IMG/VR virus record: IMGVR_UViG_3300046007_009305
Location: 1 to 23,371 of that record
Source of the DNA: a virus
Length of the DNA: 23,371 nt
Strand: one strand, 5' to 3'
The translations under genes and the position numbers were made by a program. Position 1 is the stretch's first letter. The number at the start of each line of letters is the position of its first letter. This document shows positions 1 to 7,102 of the stretch, one piece after another. The notes under the pieces were generated by a model. It had not been told where the DNA came from and searched no databases. It worked only from the letters and a program-made list of their open reading frames with translations.

Positions 1-8
1 GCAAAGGT

Positions 9-374
9 ATGGGTAAATACCAAATGCAAAGACCATTATGTGCAGTATGCGCTAGTACCCCTGCTGCAATAAACTATATAAAAAACAATGTCTATCACTA
101 TAGAAAGATGTGTGATAGTTGTATAAGAAAAGGTAAGAAACTGAAACCTAAACCTCCGGCTTGGTTTAAAGCAGGATATCGGAAAAAATCACATTGTGAA
201 AAGTGCGGATATGTTGCGAAATTTCCTGACAAACAACTTACGGTTTATCATGTAGATGGTAATTTAAAAAATATTTCCTCAATAAATTTAAAATCCGTTT
301 GTTTAAATTGTAGAGTTGAAATAGCTAATAGTAGACTTCCTTGGCGAGAAAGTACCATCACACCAGATTTTTAA
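9..374 (+). CDS. Zinc-ribbon / HNH-like conserved phage protein
   Basis: A 121-residue basic protein with four CxxC pairs: C11/C14, C35/C38, C63/C66 and C98/C101, enough for two zinc-binding sites. Between the last two pairs lies H81-V-D-G-N-L-x-N, which resembles the HNH nuclease core (His, then Asn in a DGNLxN turn, inside a zinc ribbon). From memory, proteins with the same CxxC layout and a similar YHVDGNL segment occur across marine T4-like phages, usually without an assigned function. It may be a nuclease or a nucleic-acid-binding protein; a catalytic role is not shown. The start is uncertain: only 8 bases precede this ATG, the frame is open to the window edge, and another ATG lies at 24. 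Its 3' end overlaps the convergent kinase gene by 17 bases. Confidence 0.75.
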   Translation: MGKYQMQRPLCAVCASTPAAINYIKNNVYHYRKMCDSCIRKGKKLKPKPPAWFKAGYRKKSHCEKCGYVAKFPDKQLTVYHVDGNLKNISSINLKSVCLNCRVEIANSRLPWRESTITPDF

Positions 375-954
375 GAGCTCTATATAAATCTTCAATGCTA
401 CCATTATTTTCAATTACAGCATCAAAATCTGTTGTTGCCCAACTATATTCGCTAGCATGAATTTCGGGCCAATCTAGTTTCATACATTCTGGATGAAATC
501 TTGCAGTTTTAAACCACTCAGGATCTGGACCTCTAACAATTCTTACTACTCTACCGCCTGCACGACGTATGGCAGTAATTTCATTAGGAAATCTGCAATC
601 ACTGATTACAACACTGTCCTCAGATTTTCTTAACTTATTTTCCAAACTAGCGATCCAAATGTCATCGTGGAACCCTTGTCTGCAAACTTCTGTGCCCCAA
701 AGTTGTAAAATAAGTCTTGGAGTTAACCCAGGCATGTTTAATCTTTCACTCCACCATGGATCAATTTCTTCACGCCATTCACGGGCGTGTTTGGTGCGTC
801 CTTCCAATAAATCTCTATCCCAACTAAACACCGACGCTACTGCATCTTTTAATGTAGCAGCAAAACTGTCGCGTTTGAAACCATGAAAGTTAACAAGATA
901 ATCGGCGGCAGTATCTTTGCCTGCGCCAATCAAACCGCAAATACCAATAATCAT
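358..954 (-). CDS. gp1: Deoxynucleoside monophosphate kinase (T4 gp1-like)
   Basis: A 198-residue P-loop kinase. The N-terminus carries a Walker A motif, GLIGAGKDT, at residues 7-15, with the K-D-T ending seen in T4 gp1-type dNMP kinases. The next segment (about 28-75, F..D.FA..LKDAVASVF and the R..REWREEIDPWW stretch) fits the family's monophosphate-binding and lid region. The enzyme would phosphorylate dNMPs to dNDPs in the cytoplasm for phage DNA synthesis. Length fits the family (T4 gp1 is about 240 aa). The start is supported by GGAG eight bases upstream of the ATG. It is the last gene of the leftward block, 28 bases after the gp13-like gene, and overlaps the convergent zinc-ribbon gene at its 3' end. 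Confidence 0.9.
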   Translation of the reverse strand: MIIGICGLIGAGKDTAADYLVNFHGFKRDSFAATLKDAVASVFSWDRDLLEGRTKHAREWREEIDPWWSERLNMPGLTPRLILQLWGTEVCRQGFHDDIWIASLENKLRKSEDSVVISDCRFPNEITAIRRAGGRVVRIVRGPDPEWFKTARFHPECMKLDWPEIHASEYSWATTDFDAVIENNGSIEDLYRALKNLV

Positions 955-980
955 AATATAAACTCCGTAAGCTTATATTA
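954..980 (-). other. AU-rich stem-loop displaying the kinase ribosome binding site
   Basis: Bases 954-961 and 973-980 are inverted complements (8 bp, all A-T) enclosing an 11-base loop that contains GGAG on the minus strand, the Shine-Dalgarno sequence of the dNMP kinase gene. The stem is weak and the region AT-rich, so chance is possible. Confidence 0.3.
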
Positions 981-982
981 CA

Positions 983-2146
983 TTATCCAATGACCCATGT
1001 CAACGGTTGTGAACCATCAACATAGTTTTTCAAATCTTCTTCCAATTTTTCCATTTCTGCCTGTGCCTCTTGTAGCAATGCTGCACCATTTAACTGAGTG
1101 CCTGCTTGAGGACCAGCAATACTGGCAAATTTACCACGTGCCTGACCTAGTATACTCTTACAAAATGCCAAAGAATATTCCTGTAACCATGGATAAACTT
1201 GAGGATCGCTTAGAAGCATACTGTCTGGTTTGTAATTAAATATCCAAAGAAGTACACTTTCAGTATTGTTTAATCCGTCTACTTCGGGACTCCAAATTTG
1301 AGTTTGACTTAGGTTAAAGCCAGTAACTGAATTAGCCCCTAAAGCTTGAGTTGCTTGTACTGTAATCACAGTGCTACTATTATTAACAGAAACTACAGTA
1401 TATTGTCCGCTATAACCGCTTACAGGACAATTTTGAATGTACAAACTGTTACCTGCAGCTAACGTGACTGGTTGTCCTAAATTAATTGTAATAGTACTGC
1501 CGATTGTTGTGCCGGCAGCAGTTAAAGAATTTAATGTAAAGTAGGTATGACCATATTCTGGCATCTTGCGTACTAGTGTCAACTTTTTGGTGACACGATT
1601 CCAAGTATAATTCATATAGCCACCAAACATTGTCATAGCCAATTCTTGATATTGGGTGAATAATTCATAGTTAAGTAAACCGCCCACACGACCTGCTACT
1701 AACATATAGGTGTTTAAGTAACCGCTGGCAAATGGTTCAAACTGGCTTGCAGTAGTACCGGTTGTGCTACCGATACCTCTACGAAATATTTGACGTACTT
1801 CCATAATATAATTAGGAAGAATATATTCTTGCACCTCTGGTAGCAAATCTAAAAATGCATAGCTTTCCTCTACTGCGTTTTGCGCTTTTTGTCTATATTT
1901 CGTGAGTGCCTGCTTTATAGCTAATTCGTAATGTTCTTTGTCAAGTTCTAAATCTACTATTTGATCGCCCAATCGTAATCGAATATAATCAATCATTTCA
2001 TTACGCAATTGATTCAAAGTTTGAATATTACCTGCAGCTTCAATTGCGCTGGCCTGACTTATGGGACCAGGTCCTCCGATATTATAGGTGCGTAAACTTA
2101 GATCATTTTGTAAGTTAGGTTGAATAACAACATTTGCAGTAGTCAT
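983..2146 (-). CDS. gp13: Neck protein, T4 gp13-like, with an inserted beta-rich segment
   Basis: A 387-residue protein counted from the ATG at 2146. That start is preferred over the in-frame ATG at 2167 because AGGA lies 8 bases upstream of it and nothing comparable precedes 2167. The helical stretch IDYIRLRLGDQIVDLELD, then ALTKYRQ, EYILP, EVRQIFRRGIG and FEPF match what I recall of gp13-type neck proteins of marine T4-like phages, which help join head to tail. After the core, residues about 200-280 form a Thr/Ser/Val-rich segment without cysteines that looks like an inserted beta domain; the conserved fold resumes at WSPEVDGL. The gene lies on the opposite strand to its usual partners (gp14, gp15), separated from them by two unknown genes. 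Family assignment rests on motif recall, not on an alignment. Confidence 0.65.
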   Translation of the reverse strand: MTTANVVIQPNLQNDLSLRTYNIGGPGPISQASAIEAAGNIQTLNQLRNEMIDYIRLRLGDQIVDLELDKEHYELAIKQALTKYRQKAQNAVEESYAFLDLLPEVQEYILPNYIMEVRQIFRRGIGSTTGTTASQFEPFASGYLNTYMLVAGRVGGLLNYELFTQYQELAMTMFGGYMNYTWNRVTKKLTLVRKMPEYGHTYFTLNSLTAAGTTIGSTITINLGQPVTLAAGNSLYIQNCPVSGYSGQYTVVSVNNSSTVITVQATQALGANSVTGFNLSQTQIWSPEVDGLNNTESVLLWIFNYKPDSMLLSDPQVYPWLQEYSLAFCKSILGQARGKFASIAGPQAGTQLNGAALLQEAQAEMEKLEEDLKNYVDGSQPLTWVIG

Positions 2147-2152
2147 AATAAA

Positions 2153-2184
2153 AGTCCTGTTAACCATATTTAGCTAACAGGACT
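2153..2184 (-). terminator. 10-bp stem-loop with T-rich tail; also masks the gp13-like ribosome binding site
   Basis: On the minus strand AGTCCTGTTA (2184-2175) and TAACAGGACT (2162-2153) are perfect complements around a 12-base loop, followed by TTTATT and the ATG at 2146. Hairpin plus T-rich tail resembles a rho-independent terminator for the gene ending at 2189. The right arm contains AGGA, the Shine-Dalgarno sequence of the gp13-like gene, so the folded RNA would hide it. Confidence 0.6.
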
Positions 2185-2188
2185 AGGT

Positions 2189-3355
2189 TTAAGCTACCTT
2201 CAGCAGAACAATATCAGCACTGATCCTGCCATTGAGTTTTGTTTCTGTGGCCTTGATATCGTCTAAAAATTTTCTAAGAATAATTTTCCCTGCTTTCGCA
2301 AACTCTTTTAACTTTTCTTCCGGCTTTCTCAACGTTTTACAGATACTTTTGTCTGAATCGAAATTCTCAATTCCTGTTCCTTTTACTGAAAGTTGACTGT
2401 GAGATGCTGCAACATATTTGCCCAATTTACGGGTCTTAGTGTTATAGACCCACAGTTCATTGGCGCCGATAATTTCAGCTGGATTAATACTGACCAATTT
2501 CAATTCTTTAAAATCCTTGGCATATTTAAGCTTTGCTATTAATTTTTCTTTTGTTGGAGCTTTTTTGACTCGGGCTTTCTTTGTTGCCTGTTTTACTTGA
2601 CGATATTCATCTAATGCCAATAGCACAAGATCCAACCAACCGATTATTCGTTTGAAATCAGCAGCCTTATAATGTTTATAAGCTTCTGTAAGTTGAGGAT
2701 CTTTTTTAGATTGTGCCAATTCTAATTCAAATTTTCTATTTTCAAATAATGTTCTATACTTAGGCAATTGAGCTTGTACTACTTTATTGGCTGTAAGAAA
2801 ATCATAAGGTTTAAAATTTGGCTTGGTGTTTTTAAGAATTTCGTCAAACATACCTTCCATTTCGCCAATCAGTTCGGAAGTTTTCTCTGCCAGTCTGTCT
2901 TGAATTGTGGGACGATATTCTTGAGCTTTAGGTTTAGTAGTAATTTCTTCAGGATCGGGTTCTGAATCAGAAATTGCTGCAATAATACATTTGGTAAGAA
3001 ACTCAATGTGCGTTGCTTTAAATGGCATGCCTGCACGATGCGCCATTACTAGACTACAAGCAGTCATGGGAATACTTCGGTCCGCACTACGTTTAAATGC
3101 TTTGACTTGCACTTGGTTAAACAGACCAGACTTTTCAGCCCATTCCTCAACGTGTTTTTTTGTATCTTTTTGATTATAAAAATAATTGTAATAAAAGAAA
3201 CTTTTACGCAAAAGATGATCAAAGTCATCATCGGACCATTCCGCTGCATCTCGGGGCCATTCGGGCTCCCCGCCTGTATATTTTTCATCTGCAAACAACG
3301 GATTACGAACTCTGGGAGGTTTAGTTTTAATTTTAATTCCGGCAACAGTGGGCAT
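2189..3355 (-). CDS. Conserved marine T4-like phage protein, function unknown
   Basis: A 388-residue, Lys-rich, cytoplasmic-looking protein with no signal peptide or membrane segment. Visible parts are an aromatic N-terminal stretch (residues about 35-65, with SFFYYNYFY), an acidic helical region near 165 (ELIGEMEGMFDEIL), a basic linker near 255-275 (KQATKKARVKKAPTK) and a C-terminal domain with ELWVYNTKTRKLGKYVA and a KTLRKPEEKLKEF segment. I recall similar C-terminal motifs in unassigned proteins of marine T4-like phages, so it is probably a conserved core gene of this group rather than a recent import. The basic linker would suit nucleic acid binding, but that is inference. The start is well supported: AGGAG sits 6 bases upstream. 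It begins one base after the stop of the preceding small gene and is followed by the stem-loop at 2153-2184. Confidence 0.7.
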   Translation of the reverse strand: MPTVAGIKIKTKPPRVRNPLFADEKYTGGEPEWPRDAAEWSDDDFDHLLRKSFFYYNYFYNQKDTKKHVEEWAEKSGLFNQVQVKAFKRSADRSIPMTACSLVMAHRAGMPFKATHIEFLTKCIIAAISDSEPDPEEITTKPKAQEYRPTIQDRLAEKTSELIGEMEGMFDEILKNTKPNFKPYDFLTANKVVQAQLPKYRTLFENRKFELELAQSKKDPQLTEAYKHYKAADFKRIIGWLDLVLLALDEYRQVKQATKKARVKKAPTKEKLIAKLKYAKDFKELKLVSINPAEIIGANELWVYNTKTRKLGKYVAASHSQLSVKGTGIENFDSDKSICKTLRKPEEKLKEFAKAGKIILRKFLDDIKATETKLNGRISADIVLLKVA

Positions 3356-3356
3356 A

Positions 3357-3623
3357 TCAAACTCCTTTTGTCAAGTAGGCCAAAGTAATGTACTGTTCAA
3401 GATTACTAACTAATTCGTCAAACTTAGTTAGCGCTCTGTCGTATTGAGCTGTAACTTTTCCGATTCTTCTACATTCTATCCAAAGATTATTTACAAGTTT
3501 TTGAGTTGCAGTCACAGATTGATACATTCTTTGTAGATCAATTTTTTCTCTGCCAGTAGGCATCCCAGCTATCTGATCCCTACACTTGTACAGTCTAGAT
3601 TGGCAGTTAAGCATATCTGGCAT
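3357..3623 (-). CDS. Small helical protein, function unknown
   Basis: An 88-residue, probably all-helical protein with charged/hydrophobic periodicity (REKIDLQRMYQSV, QKLVNNLWIECRRI, ALTKFDELVSNLEQYI). I do not recognise a family. It is the first gene of the leftward block and reads directly into the 388-aa gene (one base between stop and next ATG), so the two are likely co-expressed. The start is unsettled. The promoter at 3630-3658 would place transcription start at about 3623, the A of this first ATG, making the mRNA leaderless. Alternatives are the ATG at 3614 or the later ATG before PTGREK. No clear Shine-Dalgarno sequence precedes any of them. Confidence 0.6.
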   Translation of the reverse strand: MPDMLNCQSRLYKCRDQIAGMPTGREKIDLQRMYQSVTATQKLVNNLWIECRRIGKVTAQYDRALTKFDELVSNLEQYITLAYLTKGV

Positions 3624-3629
3624 TTAGCA

Positions 3630-3658
3630 AGTATAGCACCTTTGGTTTTTATTGTCAA
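3630..3658 (-). promoter_or_regulatory. Consensus sigma70-type promoter for the leftward block
   Basis: On the minus strand TTGACA (3658-3653), a 17-base spacer and TATACT (3635-3630). This is a perfect -35 box and a 5/6 match to the -10 box at ideal spacing, in the gap between divergent genes. It would be read by unmodified host RNA polymerase and so suits early expression. The predicted start falls at about 3623, on the first ATG of the downstream gene. Confidence 0.7.
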
Positions 3659-3664
3659 TCTGAC

Positions 3665-3672
3665 CATAAATA
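3665..3672 (+). promoter_or_regulatory. T4-like late promoter box (CATAAATA) for the gp14-gp15 genes
   Basis: CATAAATA, 21 bases upstream of the gp14-like ATG, in the divergent intergenic region. T4 late promoters use TATAAATA as a lone -10-like element, and I recall NATAAATA being proposed for marine T4-like phages. A late virion gene directly downstream supports the call. Confidence 0.6.
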
Positions 3673-3693
3673 CATGATTAAAGGGTAGAATGT

Positions 3694-5073
3694 ATGCCTA
3701 GGCTAAGTATGTGGCGTCCAAACCACACTAACGATTACAAATTTTTTGATAAACTAATATCCGAACAATTTACAGTGGGCGGCACGGGCATTCTTCTACA
3801 CAAATACATAGGCACAAACAGCCAGGCAAATAGTTACATTACTTCAAATTCTACTACATCTGGTGCTACCTTATATTTTAGCAATGTGGCTAATTTCGAA
3901 CCAGGCCAAACTGTACAAGGTGTAGGTATAGGTAGCAATACTGTTATTGTAAGTACAAATACTATCAGTAATACTGTGGTATTAAGCAGTAATATAACAT
4001 CTAATATTACAACAGGACAATCCTTAAGCATATTTTGGAAAGATGCGTCGCAACCTGTTTATCAAAATCAAAGTGCACTGAACATTCAGGACTTATTGTT
4101 TTTAGAAAATAGGGATAGAAAATATGATACTTCCGTCTATACTCTTCGGGGTGTTTATACTGTTAATGATAATGATTTTGATTTAAACCAATTTGGTATA
4201 TTTTTAAGTGCAGACACAATTTATATGACTTTTCATTTAAATGACACTGTGGCTATTTTAGGTCGCAAAATTATGTCAGGGGATGTATTGGAACTTCAAC
4301 ATAAAAAGGATTACTATCCATTAAATGAGGAGATTCCCGCACTATTAAAAAGATATTATGTTGTTCAAGATATAACATTTGCGGCAGAGGGATTTAGTCA
4401 AACTTGGTGGCCACATTTACTTAGAGTAAAAATGACTCCCTTAGTAGACAGCCAAGAATATAAAGATATTATCAATCAAATTACTGGTACTGACAGCCAA
4501 GGCAATGTTACACCGCTGGGCTCATATTTAAGCACACTAGATAAGTTATTAGAAATAAACGATGCTGTAATAGCGCAGGCAGAAATTGAAGTTCCTAAAA
4601 GCGGAACCAACGTTGATGAATTGTATGTAGAACCGATTAACCCAGATGGTAGTCCAGGAGATCCTACTGGAGTGCAAGTTGATATCACGCAAATGACGGT
4701 AGATTCAACTGTAAATTTTGCTGCAACACAAGCTACTACCCCAGATACTAATATTCCAGCATATTTAGGAGGAGACGGAACTCCGCCTAATGGCTGGCCA
4801 GTAACTGCAGGAACCAGCTTCCCTCAAGATCCCACTATTGGTGATTACTTATTGCGTACAGATTTCGTTCCTAATAGATTATTTAGATATGATGGAACAA
4901 GATGGACCAAGATAGAAGATTCAGTAAGAACTGATTTAACTCCGGGACCAAATAATCGTACACAACGTAGTTTATTTGTAAATAATACAGACACCTTTAT
5001 AGACAACGAAGGCCGAACACAGCCTGTCAGACAAAGTCTTAGTAAGGCATTGACTCCAAAGGCAGATAATTAA
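3694..5073 (+). CDS. gp14: Neck protein, T4 gp14-like, with an inserted beta-rich segment
   Basis: A 459-residue virion protein. The N-terminus MPRLSMWRPN...DYKFFDK and GGTGILLHKYIG, then LLFLENRDRKYD, DFDLNQFGIFL, GRKIMSGDVLELQH, EGFSQTWWPHLLRVK and PLVDSQEYKDI match the gp14 type of marine T4-like phages as I recall it. T4 gp14 acts with gp13 at the head-tail neck. Residues about 43-115 are a Ser/Thr/Asn/Val-rich stretch splitting HKYIG from NIQDLLFLEN and look like an inserted domain. The last ~160 residues include FRYDGTRWTKIED, a short aromatic motif also seen in phage structural tails. It is longer than T4 gp14 (about 256 aa). The ATG at 3694 is chosen over the one at 3709 because MPRL precedes MWRP in recalled relatives and AGGG lies upstream. 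It is followed directly by the gp15-like gene (one-base overlap). Confidence 0.75.
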   Translation: MPRLSMWRPNHTNDYKFFDKLISEQFTVGGTGILLHKYIGTNSQANSYITSNSTTSGATLYFSNVANFEPGQTVQGVGIGSNTVIVSTNTISNTVVLSSNITSNITTGQSLSIFWKDASQPVYQNQSALNIQDLLFLENRDRKYDTSVYTLRGVYTVNDNDFDLNQFGIFLSADTIYMTFHLNDTVAILGRKIMSGDVLELQHKKDYYPLNEEIPALLKRYYVVQDITFAAEGFSQTWWPHLLRVKMTPLVDSQEYKDIINQITGTDSQGNVTPLGSYLSTLDKLLEINDAVIAQAEIEVPKSGTNVDELYVEPINPDGSPGDPTGVQVDITQMTVDSTVNFAATQATTPDTNIPAYLGGDGTPPNGWPVTAGTSFPQDPTIGDYLLRTDFVPNRLFRYDGTRWTKIEDSVRTDLTPGPNNRTQRSLFVNNTDTFIDNEGRTQPVRQSLSKALTPKADN

Positions 5074-6689
5074 TGTCTCTCCAACAATTTTTTTACGATA
5101 ATCAAATAAGAAGATACATTATTCAGTTTATGAGAATGGTATCTAATTTTCAAGTTGAGTTTGGCAGAGACCGCAATGGTGTTACTGCACTACAAAGAGT
5201 ACCTGTTATCTATGGTGATAGCAGTAGGCAAGCAGCATCTATTATTAAACAAAATAGTGAAAACGTTATGAATGCTGTGCCTGCAATGGCTGTTTATGTC
5301 AGTGGTTTGACTTATGACAGAGCCAGACTGCAAAATCCTAGTTATGTAGGCAAATTAAATGTAAGAGAGCGATACTATGATCCACAAACAGGCGATTATA
5401 GCACTACCCAAGGAGATGTGCTTACTGTAGACAGATTAATGCCGGTTCCTTACAAACTAACTATTAAATTAGATATTTGGACCAGCAACACAGAGCAAAA
5501 ACTTCAGTTATTAGAACAACTTTGTATTCTATTTAATCCAGCACTAGAAATACAAAGCACAGATAACTATATCGATTGGACTAGTATAAGCTATGTATTG
5601 TTAACAGATGTTCAGTGGAGTTCTAGAACTGTTCCGTTGGGCACAGAAAATCCTATAGACATAGCCTCATTAACTTTTGAAATTCCTATCTTTATTAGTG
5701 CACCTGCATTGGTACGTAAATTGGGAGTAATTCAAAGAATAGTTGCCAGTGTGTTTGATGGATCAGGTAATCTAAACGATTCCATATATGACGAATCTAC
5801 CTTGCTTAGTAGACAGTATTATACTCCAATGAATTATGGAGTAATTCTATTAGATAATGAACTTAGATTAGTAAAATATAATCAACCCGTAAAAGATGAA
5901 TTTGGCACACAAGTAATCAAAGAACTTGTAGCCAATGTTACTGCAAATACCACGGTTATACTTACAGATACAGACGGTATTCAAGCAAATATGATAATTA
6001 CCAGTGCCAGTATTGCCAGTAATGTAGATCCTACTATTCAAACTGTACCAAACTGTTTAGTATTGCAAGTAAATGGTGACACTGTTTTAACCAGTAACGT
6101 AATTACAGGCAATATTGGAGATAAAATTGCGTTTACTGCTGTAACCAGAAAAACAGGTGCAAGCGAAGTATGGAGAGATGTAATTAACGTTTATGGAAAC
6201 TTAGTAAATGGCACAAGTTCGATCACTTTAGAATTAGATGATGGAAATGAAGTTGTTGGAACAGTTGCATATAATCCTATTGATGACACTAGTTTAATAT
6301 GGACTGCAGACATAGACACCATTCCTGTAAATACTTTGCAGCCAGTAAACGCCATAATAGATCCTTTAAGTTCGAGACCCAATAGAGATTTACAGGATTT
6401 AGCTCCAGGAACTAGATATTTACTAGTAAATGATTATGTGTCAGCTGAAGGTGCACAACCTGTATATAATTGGTTAGGTATAGACGATACCCCGTTAGAA
6501 GCATATGCTAACGACATAATTCAATTTGATGGACAGCATTGGTCAGTTGTATTTGATTCAAGATACGAAACTACAGTGCAATATGTAACAAACTTGACTA
6601 CCAGCGTACAATATAGGTGGAATGGCTCTACTTGGATTAAAAGTTACGAAGGGTATTACCCGTCAGGAAAATGGTTACTAACAATTTAA
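5073..6689 (+). CDS. gp15: Tail sheath stabilizer / tail completion protein, T4 gp15-like
   Basis: A 538-residue virion protein. The N-terminal ~225 residues follow the T4 gp15 pattern: FFYDNQIRRYIIQFMRMVSNFQVEFGR, then RVPVIYGD, then MPVPYKLTIKLDIWTSN..QKLQLLEQLCILFNPALEIQ, then a conserved strand ending FISAPALVRK. T4 gp15 caps the tail tube and sheath and binds the neck. The protein is about twice the length of T4 gp15 (272 aa). Residues about 230-538 form an extension that is Val/Thr/Asn-rich and ends with short aromatic repeats (QFDGQHWSVVFDS and VQYRWNGSTWIKSYEG). Its ATG overlaps the gp14-like stop by one base (TAATG), consistent with coupled translation and stoichiometric assembly. 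Its last 19 bases overlap the Nudix gene. Confidence 0.8.
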   Translation: MSLQQFFYDNQIRRYIIQFMRMVSNFQVEFGRDRNGVTALQRVPVIYGDSSRQAASIIKQNSENVMNAVPAMAVYVSGLTYDRARLQNPSYVGKLNVRERYYDPQTGDYSTTQGDVLTVDRLMPVPYKLTIKLDIWTSNTEQKLQLLEQLCILFNPALEIQSTDNYIDWTSISYVLLTDVQWSSRTVPLGTENPIDIASLTFEIPIFISAPALVRKLGVIQRIVASVFDGSGNLNDSIYDESTLLSRQYYTPMNYGVILLDNELRLVKYNQPVKDEFGTQVIKELVANVTANTTVILTDTDGIQANMIITSASIASNVDPTIQTVPNCLVLQVNGDTVLTSNVITGNIGDKIAFTAVTRKTGASEVWRDVINVYGNLVNGTSSITLELDDGNEVVGTVAYNPIDDTSLIWTADIDTIPVNTLQPVNAIIDPLSSRPNRDLQDLAPGTRYLLVNDYVSAEGAQPVYNWLGIDDTPLEAYANDIIQFDGQHWSVVFDSRYETTVQYVTNLTTSVQYRWNGSTWIKSYEGYYPSGKWLLTI

Positions 6690-7102
6690 CTGGTTGCGGC
6701 GCTTTAATTTTTTGTACTAGTTCCCAACGGTATCTGTTTCTATTACGAAACAAAGGCAAATATGCTGATAATTGGGGACTGGTTGGTGGAAAAATAGAAC
6801 CCAACGAATCCATTTTATCTGGATTAGAAAGAGAAATCACTGAAGAACTAGGCGGCAAAATTCTTGGTGCGAAAATTTTGCCTATAGAAAAATATACCAG
6901 TGATAATGAAAAATTCATCTATCACACTTTCCTAATCAAAGTTGAGGAAGAATTTATACCGGATTTAAATTCGGAACACAAAGGTTATTGTTGGGTACCA
7001 TTGGAAGATTATCCCAAACCTTTACACCCTGGAATTTTACGTATTCTTAATTCAGAAACAGTTAAGAAAAAACTAGATATACATCAAACAATTAAAGATT
7101 GA
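6671..7102 (+). CDS. Nudix hydrolase
   Basis: A 143-residue Nudix protein. The Nudix box runs from G40 to G61: G40, E46, R54-E55-I56-T57-E58-E59 and G61, fitting Gx5Ex7REUxEExG. Only the final position (G62) departs from the usual aliphatic residue. The preceding NKGKYADNWGLVGGK is the standard substrate-side strand. Such enzymes hydrolyse nucleoside diphosphates linked to another group (NTPs, NDP-sugars, ADP-ribose, oxidised nucleotides); the substrate cannot be read from the sequence. It starts inside the gp15-like gene, so it is probably translated from the same late message. At its 3' end it overlaps the convergent oxygenase gene by 11 bases, leaving no room for an intergenic terminator. 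Confidence 0.9.
   Translation: MVTNNLTGCGALIFCTSSQRYLFLLRNKGKYADNWGLVGGKIEPNESILSGLEREITEELGGKILGAKILPIEKYTSDNEKFIYHTFLIKVEEEFIPDLNSEHKGYCWVPLEDYPKPLHPGILRILNSETVKKKLDIHQTIKD

Noticed and set aside
569-886. Plus-strand open frame across the kinase gene
   Set aside because: It is antisense to a clear P-loop kinase, has no recognisable motifs and no ribosome binding site.
2147-2167. Upstream start (2167) for the gp13-like gene
   Set aside because: No ribosome binding site precedes it, and it would lie inside the hairpin loop. The ATG at 2146 has AGGA at 8 bases.
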